IMG/VR virus record: IMGVR_UViG_3300020159_002599
Span: 1-34,001 of that record
Source: a virus
Length of the DNA: 34,001 bases
Strand: one strand, 5' to 3'
The position numbers and the translations under genes were made by a program. Positions 1 to 5,678 of the stretch are shown here, one piece after another. The notes below the pieces were generated by a model that saw only the letters and a list, made by a program, of their open reading frames with translations, was not told the DNA's origin and searched no databases. Positions within the stretch are counted from its first letter, which is position 1. Every line of letters begins with the position of its first letter.

Positions 1-95
1 CCAATGGTGGTAATCATTAGAACTCCAGCAAGAACACAACCGACCACGAACTTCAGTCGCGCATCCAACTCTGCTGGTGTAAGTCTGTTTTTCAT
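1..95 (-). CDS. Small membrane protein, C-terminus cut by the window edge
   Basis: An open frame starts at an ATG at 95 and runs off the left edge, so only about 31 codons are visible. It begins MKNRLTPAELDARLK, followed by a hydrophobic stretch (FVVGCVLAGVLMITTIG) that looks like a transmembrane helix. Its ATG overlaps the stop of the upstream lipoprotein gene in an ATGA arrangement, which supports translation by coupling. No family can be named from this fragment. A charged N-terminus followed by one helix is common among small phage membrane proteins near lysis genes. Confidence 0.6.
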   Translation of the reverse strand, partial: MKNRLTPAELDARLKFVVGCVLAGVLMITTI

Positions 96-325
96 GGTGC
101 TACTGTCTCCTCTACTGGAATTGTCTCTACGCTTGTTTCGGATGGGTCCCATCCAAGCAGCGTTTCTGTGCACGCGCCATCTACTTCGCATATTGGTGGA
201 TTGCACTCCTCTTTTTCCCAATTTTCTGGGTCTTGACATGGGTATCGGTATTTTCCGTCATACCCACACGCCGCTACAGTCAAAAATAAAAAAACTGCTA
301 GAAATAACTTGCTAACCTTTTTCAT
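92..325 (-). CDS. Small secreted lipoprotein
   Basis: A 77-residue protein. It has a lysine-containing N-terminus, a hydrophobic core, and a lipobox ending TVAAC with Cys20 as the lipidation site, so it is probably exported by Sec, cleaved by signal peptidase II and anchored on the outer face of the membrane. The mature part is short, acidic and Cys-rich (four further cysteines between about residues 30 and 52), then becomes Ser/Thr/Glu-rich. Its ATG shares a base with the stop of the upstream holin-like gene (TAATG), and its own stop overlaps the next start. Phage lipoproteins often act in lysis (spanin-like) or superinfection exclusion. Which applies here cannot be seen. Confidence 0.7.
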   Translation of the reverse strand: MKKVSKLFLAVFLFLTVAACGYDGKYRYPCQDPENWEKEECNPPICEVDGACTETLLGWDPSETSVETIPVEETVAP

Positions 326-639
326 TACTTGTGAGCGTTATAGGCGCTTGCTGTTGCGCTTCCCATGCTGGAGTCAGTAAACGCTTTTGAAAACTCTTCT
401 TTTCGGGCGCTTCCATCAACCTTGTTGAATACACTGTTGATTTCTTCCACGCTTAGTTTTCCGTCGTCAAGGAACGCGCGTGAGAGACCTTCAACTACGG
501 TTGCCACTCCAGCAATGCCAGCCATGAAGATTGCCTTCCAGAGAGGCACTCCAGCAATTGTTCCAGCGCCGATAACGCCTAGTCCAGATGCTGCGAATGT
601 TGCCATAATCCGCAAGATGATGCTTTTAATTTGTTCCAT
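325..639 (-). CDS. Holin-like membrane protein with charged C-terminal domain
   Basis: 104 residues from the ATG at 639. That start is preceded by AAAGGAG at good spacing and overlaps the upstream nuclease stop as TAATG; an in-frame ATG 27 bases further up has no such support. Two hydrophobic segments are visible, about residues 7-30 and 34-52, separated by a short Gly/Pro turn. A soluble charged tail contains DDGKLSVEEI, resembling one EF-hand-like loop. Size and topology fit a class II-type holin or a holin accessory protein. A second holin candidate (21958-22164) sits beside the endolysin, so which one triggers lysis is unclear. Confidence 0.6.
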   Translation of the reverse strand: MEQIKSIILRIMATFAASGLGVIGAGTIAGVPLWKAIFMAGIAGVATVVEGLSRAFLDDGKLSVEEINSVFNKVDGSARKEEFSKAFTDSSMGSATASAYNAHK

Positions 640-1046
640 TATTGCTCCTTTTGAAATTCTGTCCATGTTTTATCGCCGACACCAAAATAGTCACGGGCCA
701 AGCCAGCATTGATAATGTCTGCATTTAGGCACACCGTCTTGGGGTTGTGTATGTCGTCAGATGAGTAGATTTTTGCCAGAACGCGACCATACTTATCGTT
801 TTTATCTGGAATGGTATTTACAAAAACCCAAGGGTTAGTCTTTAGCCAGTCTTTAGTAAACTGCTTTGCCTTTAAGCCAAGCGCCTTTTCTTCTTTATTT
901 GTGGTGCGAGACTCTGGAGTGTTTACTCCGAACAAGCGGACACGAATCTTTTTGTGAGTGTCAAATCCGAGGTCAACCATAAGGTCGATAGTGTCTCCAT
1001 CAACAGCAGAGATAGCAGACGCGCCATACCAAAAGCGTTCGCTCAT
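639..1046 (-). CDS. Staphylococcal-nuclease-like (thermonuclease) protein
   Basis: 135 residues with the SNase (OB-fold) pattern: DGDT at 16-19, VRLFGVNTPE at 36-45 and YGRVLAK at 86-92. By alignment to staphylococcal nuclease, D16/D18, R37, E45 and R88 match the calcium/catalytic residues D19/D21, R35, E43 and R87. The position of D40 is Asn42, a variant often seen in phage members. There is no signal peptide, so it should act in the infected cell, perhaps in host DNA degradation or DNA processing. Its ATG overlaps the stop of the 58-residue gene upstream (ATGA), so the two are probably co-translated. Confidence 0.85.
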   Translation of the reverse strand: MSERFWYGASAISAVDGDTIDLMVDLGFDTHKKIRVRLFGVNTPESRTTNKEEKALGLKAKQFTKDWLKTNPWVFVNTIPDKNDKYGRVLAKIYSSDDIHNPKTVCLNADIINAGLARDYFGVGDKTWTEFQKEQ

Positions 1047-1219
1047 TTCCCAGCCGAACCTTTTTTATCTTGATGGGTGCGCAAAGGGTGACCAACTGGA
1101 AGATACTGGCGTCGCTTTCCAGCCTTTGTTCCAGGGACAATCTCTACTTCGCCAGTCAGCGGGTTCTTGCGGGTGCGTCCTTCACCAGAGCCTGGTTTTC
1201 CTTTTTTCTGTTTTCCCAT
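1043..1219 (-). CDS. 58-residue basic protein resembling the HU DNA-binding arm
   Basis: A small frame from the ATG at 1219 to a TGA at 1043 that overlaps the nuclease ATG (ATGA). The translation starts MGKQKKGKPGSGEGRTRKNP, continues LTGEVEIVPG, and is very rich in Lys, Arg and Gly. The core R-T-R-K-N-P-x-T-G-E-x-x-x-x-P resembles the DNA-inserting beta-arm of HU/IHF proteins (RTGRNPQTGEEITIP in typical HU), and the following basic segment with PVGHPL recalls the end of the HU fold. The helical dimerisation half of HU is absent. No clear ribosome binding site lies before the ATG. Function is unproven; nucleic-acid binding is the likely role. Confidence 0.55.
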   Translation of the reverse strand: MGKQKKGKPGSGEGRTRKNPLTGEVEIVPGTKAGKRRQYLPVGHPLRTHQDKKGSAGK

Positions 1220-1260
1220 GCAGCGAATAATAATCGCTATATGGATAGAAAGGTTTTAGG

Positions 1261-1683
1261 CTAAAAGGGCAGTGTATCCTGCGGGAATTCGCTCTCTACA
1301 TAGACGGATGTATCAGAGGAGACCACATTGAAGCCTTCTGAACGCTCTAGGACCATGTGGACATAGTTGTGCAGGCCCCAATTTTCAACAAGATTGCGGA
1401 TTACCGTCTCTGTTGAGAGTGTTGAGCAGGTGTAAAGGTCAAACTGAACAAACGAAGGGGTTGTCTCGTCCCAGACATGCATTGCAATATGGGATGTTTC
1501 AATTAGGCAACCGACAGTCATGCCGCGATTACCTTCTTTGGTTACATATGAAGCGATTGGGCCAGCAGCAACCTTCATGCCAATTTCTTCAACAAGTTTT
1601 TCCATCCATAAAAGAGCGGCACCCTTATCCATGGGTGGATTGCTCATGTATCCGTTAAGGAGCAGGTGATTGTGTAGTGCCAT
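1261..1683 (-). CDS. speD: S-adenosylmethionine decarboxylase-like protein (SpeD family)
   Basis: 140 residues, close to the length of bacterial class 1B proenzymes. The hallmark segment is IETSHIAMHVWDE followed by FDLYTCS. By analogy with the Thermotoga enzyme, Ser64 would be the self-cleavage site that becomes the pyruvoyl group, with His69 and Cys86 as the processing/proton-donor residues. The family decarboxylates SAM to supply aminopropyl groups for spermidine. No spermidine synthase is visible nearby, so the product would have to enter a host pathway or serve something else. It starts one base after the WhiB stop and is probably co-transcribed with it. SpeD homologues are known in cyanophages. 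Confidence 0.85.
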   Translation of the reverse strand: MALHNHLLLNGYMSNPPMDKGAALLWMEKLVEEIGMKVAAGPIASYVTKEGNRGMTVGCLIETSHIAMHVWDETTPSFVQFDLYTCSTLSTETVIRNLVENWGLHNYVHMVLERSEGFNVVSSDTSVYVESEFPQDTLPF

Positions 1684-1684
1684 T

Positions 1685-2080
1685 TTAGTATCCGTTCTGT
1701 ATTAGCCAGTGCTTATCTTCATTTGTGAAAGTTCTATCATAAGACATATTTGCCTTAGAATTGCCTAGGGATTTTCGCTGCTGAAGAAGCCCTTTACGCT
1801 TCCTTATGAAGTCTCTTTGGCGTTCCGTGAATGCACCCCATATCCCAAATGCTTCCCACTCAAGAGCATACTTCAGACACGCAATTCGTACTGGGCATTC
1901 TCGGCACATACTTATTGCTTTTTGATTATTTGACTGCTCTGCTTTGTTCGCGCCAAATCCTGGGAACCACCAAGATGTATCTTTTCCCTGACAACTACCG
2001 CCGCCTGGAGGAAACGGGGCCGCAGTTCTGTCGACAAACATAATTGAGCGCTGGATTCTGCTGCATGTATCAACTGTCAT
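1685..2080 (-). CDS. WhiB-family iron-sulfur transcriptional regulator
   Basis: 131 residues from the ATG at 2080, which has GGAG four bases upstream. The four cluster-ligating cysteines are Cys30, Cys59, Cys62 and Cys68 in the order C-x(28)-C-x2-C-x5-C, followed by the GIWGAF turn at 79-84 and a basic region (RKRKGLLQQRK) that suits DNA contact. WhiB proteins bind a [4Fe-4S] cluster and act with the principal sigma factor. They occur only in Actinobacteria and their phages, which is the strongest host clue in the window. In mycobacteriophage TM4 a WhiB protein down-regulates a host WhiB and affects superinfection. A similar role here is possible. Confidence 0.93.
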   Translation of the reverse strand: MTVDTCSRIQRSIMFVDRTAAPFPPGGGSCQGKDTSWWFPGFGANKAEQSNNQKAISMCRECPVRIACLKYALEWEAFGIWGAFTERQRDFIRKRKGLLQQRKSLGNSKANMSYDRTFTNEDKHWLIQNGY

Positions 2081-2090
2081 TTTTCTCCAA

Positions 2091-2375
2091 TTAATTTGAT
2101 TTGTATGTGTAGTCGTGGCGCTCTTGAAGGAGTTTCACTGCGATGGAGAATATCAGGTTCTCATCAAAAGTAAAAATCCGCTGCGACATAAAAATTTGAT
2201 GGATGTGAGAGTGATTGAAATCTACACACTCTTGTGGGTCTACTGCATTCTCTTGCAATATCTGAGCGATAACTACGGCTGTCGCATATACGCGCTGCCA
2301 GTATCTTGGGTCATCGCTCTCTACTGAAAATTTGCGTTGACTCGTTTCTCGTAAAGTTCGCAAACCATTTGCCAA
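2091..2375 (-). CDS. Unknown small protein with uncertain start
   Basis: Up to 94 residues. The longest reading begins at a TTG at 2375, inside the previous gene, with at best a weak ribosome binding site. No in-frame ATG or GTG occurs until about residue 63. The clearly protein-like part starts near DDPRYWQRVYATAVVIAQILQ and is mostly helical, ending with FDENLIFSIAVKLLQE. Either a TTG start overlapping the upstream gene by 55 bases is used, or the product is made by frameshifting from 2321-2545. I do not recognise the family. It sits just upstream of WhiB in the same operon. Confidence 0.5.
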   Translation of the reverse strand: MANGLRTLRETSQRKFSVESDDPRYWQRVYATAVVIAQILQENAVDPQECVDFNHSHIHQIFMSQRIFTFDENLIFSIAVKLLQERHDYTYKSN

Positions 2376-2545
2376 GTTTCCAGAGATGGTGCTCCAGCAT
2401 TAACCTGTGAAGCAACAGCAAACTGTTTGCTCTTGTCAAAATCTCGCGCAGAAGCAAGGGAGATGTTTGATTCCTCAAGAACATCTACAATCCTTACCGC
2501 CTTAAGGAGCCGATGCTGGTGTTCGTATGGATTTCGTTCTTGCAT
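2321..2545 (-). CDS. Unknown small helical protein
   Basis: 74 residues from an ATG at 2545 with AGAGGGA at good spacing. The sequence is largely helical and charged, without membrane segments, cysteines or a recognisable motif. The stop TAG lies inside the beginning of the next open frame (2091-2375). I do not recognise the family. Position in a run of regulators (HTH protein, WhiB) suggests a small regulatory or accessory protein, which is inference only. Confidence 0.6.
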   Translation of the reverse strand: MQERNPYEHQHRLLKAVRIVDVLEESNISLASARDFDKSKQFAVASQVNAGAPSLETWQMVCELYEKRVNANFQ

Positions 2546-2560
2546 CTGTCCCTCTTTAAG

Positions 2561-2752
2561 TTAGATATCTTCGCGTTCACCTTTTGGTTCAAAAAGATTA
2601 GCACGGCGGGTCATTAGTTCCAAATCGACTTTCAACTCATTCATGCGTGCTTCTTGAACAGCAAAAGCAAGTGAAAGAATTGCGAGCAAAACCACTGCAC
2701 CGAATGCCAAAATCCATCCGAGTACAGAAATAATAATCAGAAAGATTGTCAC
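2561..2752 (-). CDS. Small membrane protein, one N-terminal helix
   Basis: 63 residues. It starts at a GTG at 2752 that overlaps the HTH gene's stop as GTGA. Residues 2-31 are strongly hydrophobic (LIIISVLGWILAFGAVVLLA is the core), and the remainder is charged and probably a short cytoplasmic coiled coil (residues 34-63). No family is recognisable. Coupling to the HTH gene suggests the two are expressed together. Confidence 0.6.
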   Translation of the reverse strand: MTIFLIIISVLGWILAFGAVVLLAILSLAFAVQEARMNELKVDLELMTRRANLFEPKGEREDI

Positions 2753-3033
2753 TCTAGAGGCGCTCTCCCACCAGCAATAATTTTTCGTGCCAAAGCAACC
2801 ATTTGCTGGATGAGCGGCTTGGAGACTGCAAGTTCTTCTGCAATCTGAGAATACGATAGTCCTTCAGCATCAGGGCCACCAAATTCACAAGACTCCTTGA
2901 TTGCTAAAGCGCGCGCTTCAATAATGCTTCGGCGTATCTCGGCAACTGCTGGAAGCATTTGATTGTGCAGGGCAATAGAACGCTTGACTGGGTCTTCAAT
3001 TTTTAATACTTCTTTAAGTTTTGACTCAATCAT
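2749..3033 (-). CDS. Helix-turn-helix DNA-binding protein
   Basis: 94 residues. The C-terminal half carries a helix-turn-helix of the sigma-region-4/resolvase style: LSYSQIAEELAVSKPLIQQM (about residues 59-78), preceded by a helical N-terminal region. Such small proteins are frequent in actinobacteriophages as presumed transcription regulators or terminase-small-like DNA binders. Terminase genes are not nearby, so a regulator is the likelier reading. The ATG overlaps the resolvase stop (ATGA) and the stop overlaps the next GTG, so it is embedded in a translationally coupled string. Confidence 0.72.
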   Translation of the reverse strand: MIESKLKEVLKIEDPVKRSIALHNQMLPAVAEIRRSIIEARALAIKESCEFGGPDAEGLSYSQIAEELAVSKPLIQQMVALARKIIAGGRAPLE

Positions 3034-3440
3034 CGTGGCTCTAACTCCGTTATATGTAATACGACTTTTGACTCCCCAGAGACAATTGGTGCCTCAAATA
3101 TAAGGCGCTGAACAATCTCTGGACCGTCTTCCCAAAGTATACCAGCATCAACAAGCCCGTCTATACAGGCTTTGGCAACAGGGAAGTGACCACCAGTGTC
3201 TGCCTTTCCTTTCCCATTACGGCGGTGAGGAATGAATCTAACCTCAATTGCTCGCAGGCGTTTTGGAATCTTTTTTGCTGTAGCAACTGCTGCTGCGGCT
3301 TCGCGCCACTCTTTAACCAATTTCGCTCGTTGGTAGTGATGAAGACTTCGCTCTTTATTCAGCGTCCACATTGTTTCGCCATAAATCTCGATGACGAATG
3401 TTTCTAGTTTTGGTGGCTCTTTACTTTTCTTTGGAGGCAT
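3030..3440 (-). CDS. RusA-like Holliday junction resolvase
   Basis: 136 residues. The RusA pattern is visible in the second half: KADTGGHFPVAKACIDGLVD at 79-98 followed by AGILWEDG at 99-106, giving the acidic residues D81, D94 and D105 and lysine K90, which fit the metal-binding and catalytic set of RusA. The N-terminus (MPPKKSKEPPK) is a basic tail. RusA enzymes are dimeric resolvases of four-way junctions made during recombination-dependent replication. The start at 3440 has AGGG upstream and overlaps the CmoA-like gene by 20 bases. Downstream it is coupled to the HTH gene. Confidence 0.8.
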   Translation of the reverse strand: MPPKKSKEPPKLETFVIEIYGETMWTLNKERSLHHYQRAKLVKEWREAAAAVATAKKIPKRLRAIEVRFIPHRRNGKGKADTGGHFPVAKACIDGLVDAGILWEDGPEIVQRLIFEAPIVSGESKVVLHITELEPR

Positions 3441-4134
3441 AAATCCCTACAAAGTTAAGATTTTGCCAGAACGGCTGGACAACTGAAAATCCAGCACTCT
3501 TTAGCATTCGAATATTTTCTGAAGCGCGTAGCGGTACAAGAACATTTTGCAATGATACACGCTTTGCTTCTACCTGTTCCTCAGAGTAGCCATTATCTTT
3601 TTTCATCTGATGGTAAACACTAACTAGATGGTCTTGTCCACTTGACGATTCTCCCAGAACCTTTTCCACAAGGATGAAGCATCCATTTGGAGTAAGAGCA
3701 TCGTGCACCTGTTTTAATACCTCTTGACGATATTCAATTGGAATAAATTGTAAAGTAAGAATTGACAAGATTGAGTCATATCTCAGCCTTTGCATTTCTG
3801 CATCTGCGATGTTTCCGTGAACGATAGTCACTCGCTCATCATCGGCAAATCGCTTCCTTGCCTTGCTTACCATTGCCGTAGAGGAATCAATGCCGACATA
3901 GTTCACATACATTGATGAACCAAGGTCTTTAATAAGTTTTGCAATCATTTCTCCATGCGAACAACCCAAGTCAAGAATGTGTCCGCCATTCGTAATAATT
4001 GGAGAAATCATTCTTATTACGGTGTCCCGCATATTTTCATATCCTGGAATTGAGCGTCCGAGCATGTCGTCAAAAACATTTGCGACATCATCGTTAAATG
4101 ACCACTCTTTTCCTGGAATAATTTCATCTCTCAT
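3421..4134 (-). CDS. CmoA-like carboxy-SAM synthase family methyltransferase
   Basis: 237 residues, collinear almost from end to end with E. coli CmoA. Shared features are the N-terminal FDDMLGRSIPGY (21-32), SAM motif I LDLGCSHGE (54-62), acidic motif II GIDSSTAM (81-88), LTLQFIP (126-132), NGYSEEQVEAKRVSLQNVL (181-199) and a C-terminal aromatic strand. Arg192 falls where CmoA Arg199 contacts the carboxylate of carboxy-SAM, and Tyr32 where Tyr39 lies. CmoA converts SAM and prephenate into carboxy-SAM, used by CmoB to make cmo5U in tRNA. No CmoB-like gene is visible. Its ATG overlaps the stop of the ParB-methyltransferase gene (ATGA), so that protein is the natural candidate partner. An ordinary methyltransferase remains possible. 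Confidence 0.75.
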   Translation of the reverse strand: MRDEIIPGKEWSFNDDVANVFDDMLGRSIPGYENMRDTVIRMISPIITNGGHILDLGCSHGEMIAKLIKDLGSSMYVNYVGIDSSTAMVSKARKRFADDERVTIVHGNIADAEMQRLRYDSILSILTLQFIPIEYRQEVLKQVHDALTPNGCFILVEKVLGESSSGQDHLVSVYHQMKKDNGYSEEQVEAKRVSLQNVLVPLRASENIRMLKSAGFSVVQPFWQNLNFVGIYASKEK

Positions 4135-5678
4135 AGTGTGATTCCTAGTCTCTTGGAGAATGCTTCTTTTGCTGCTTCTGCCATCCCTAAACGCAGTCCA
4201 CCTGGGTGCGGAAGGTCAAATTCAAACTCAATTGCTGCGCGAAGTTCATCTGGGCTTATTGGTTTTGGGTTGGAACCAACAGCCTGAACTAGTCCGTTTT
4301 TTGCTGTCAAGAATGTGTCAACAGTTTTGAAACCGTGCTGAACTAGTTCTTTGAACTCCGTCTGAGTGTGATACTTCTGGACTTTTGGCTTCGCCGCAAT
4401 ATCTGAAACAATAATTCGTGGCTCATAGTCAAGCGGGAAGCCTCCACTTGATGTGTCATGACCCTTCTTGATGTCACCACGCGCATGGTTGTGCCACCTG
4501 TCTGACTCTGTGCATATCGCTGCTGTGTGTAGTTTTGTGTGCGGAGAGCAAAGAGAGGCAACCAGTTTTATTACATGGATTCTGTCTTGCAAGAATGGAA
4601 TGCTGTTAAAAACACTGGCAATGAAGATTGAATCAAACTGCGTTCCTTCTGCAACACGCTTTAGGAACTTTCTTGTTAGTTCTCTTGCACCTTCAGTATC
4701 AATTGTTTCGTTATCTTTCGCCAAAAAGAATGGCTCAAATGGCGTGCAATCGACGCCTAGTCGGTTGAGAATGTCTGTCTTGTCGCAGAGACCAGCCCCA
4801 AAGTCAATTACGGTAGTTCCGTAGTAACCCTTCCAGAGTTCGACATGCTTAGGGTCATCAAGGTGGAATGCTCCGTTTCGATTTCCAGACGGCACGAAGT
4901 GGCGCAAGAAATCTTCTAGGAATGTTGGCGTAAGTATTTCCACCCGTTGGTTTTTGCGCCTAAACGAGTTGTGGCGTAGAAGGTCGGCGTAGCGTTCTTG
5001 AATGTCAAAGTCCATTGATAGGAGATTGAGCATTGCTGTTACTGCTTCTTCTCTATCTTCTGGAACTGTGACGACATTTATAAAGTCATTGCCTTCTTGG
5101 GCGGCAAATGTAAGACGCGCGCGACCATTTAGAACCTTAAAATCTGGCGTGCATATAACTGGCATTGGGGGAAGACCATGCGACTTGATTTGACCAGCCA
5201 TCACGATGGCATGCTGTTCCATCCAGCGCTCATTTTTGGTCATTAGACGCAGGACTGACTGCGGCTTCATCTTCATGACTGGGTACCAGTCTGGGGAGTC
5301 GACTTCAAGGTCTGGTAGTAAATTTATCTTATTTATCATCTCATCCATCGAAAGAAGCGCTTCTTTCATGTCCGTGGACGACTGGTTCTTATAAAGGTCG
5401 TTTGTGGCGCGATTGTAGAGCACATTTATGCCCATACGACGCTCTACTGGCATTTGGGGTGTCCTAACCACAGGAACTGTCTTTGCGCCCATCCTGGAGG
5501 CTACTAGGTGCCTTTGGTGGCCGCTCAGAATCTCTCCGTTTATGTCCGCATAGATTGGCAATAGCCAGCCAAATTTACGCAGGGATAACTCAACCAGATT
5601 TAGGCGCTCTTCATCGGCTTTTCTGGGGTTATAGGCAGACGGACGAAGGTCCTCAATTGGGGTTAGGACTGGCTTCAT
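4131..5678 (-). CDS. Fusion of two ParB-fold modules and a methyltransferase-like domain
   Basis: 515 residues. Module 1 (about 5-72) is a ParB/sulfiredoxin-type domain, with YNPRK and ILSGHQRHLVASRMGAKTVPVV. Module 2 (about 155-225) looks like a second, divergent copy with VLNGRARLTFAAQEG and VVTVPEDREEA. From about 285 a Rossmann methyltransferase-like domain begins (VIDFGAGLCDKTDILNRLGV at 290-309, then FDSIFIASVFNSIPF at 348-362) and runs to about 460. ParB-fold proteins include CTP-binding clamps, nucleases and kinases. The ParB box is not typical of a partition ParB, and no parA is present. It couples to the tandem ParB gene upstream (TAATG) and the CmoA-like gene downstream (ATGA). A DNA-directed methyl- or carboxymethyltransferase is a hypothesis. 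Confidence 0.75.
   Translation of the reverse strand: MKPVLTPIEDLRPSAYNPRKADEERLNLVELSLRKFGWLLPIYADINGEILSGHQRHLVASRMGAKTVPVVRTPQMPVERRMGINVLYNRATNDLYKNQSSTDMKEALLSMDEMINKINLLPDLEVDSPDWYPVMKMKPQSVLRLMTKNERWMEQHAIVMAGQIKSHGLPPMPVICTPDFKVLNGRARLTFAAQEGNDFINVVTVPEDREEAVTAMLNLLSMDFDIQERYADLLRHNSFRRKNQRVEILTPTFLEDFLRHFVPSGNRNGAFHLDDPKHVELWKGYYGTTVIDFGAGLCDKTDILNRLGVDCTPFEPFFLAKDNETIDTEGARELTRKFLKRVAEGTQFDSIFIASVFNSIPFLQDRIHVIKLVASLCSPHTKLHTAAICTESDRWHNHARGDIKKGHDTSSGGFPLDYEPRIIVSDIAAKPKVQKYHTQTEFKELVQHGFKTVDTFLTAKNGLVQAVGSNPKPISPDELRAAIEFEFDLPHPGGLRLGMAEAAKEAFSKRLGITL

Noticed and set aside
1222-1238. Short inverted repeat AGCGA/TCGCT after the SAM decarboxylase gene
   Set aside because: Five base pairs with an AT-only loop and no T-run are too weak to call a terminator.
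4468-4824. Plus-strand open frame of 118 codons inside the ParB-methyltransferase gene
   Set aside because: The minus-strand protein has clear domains here, and the plus-strand translation has no motif or start signal.
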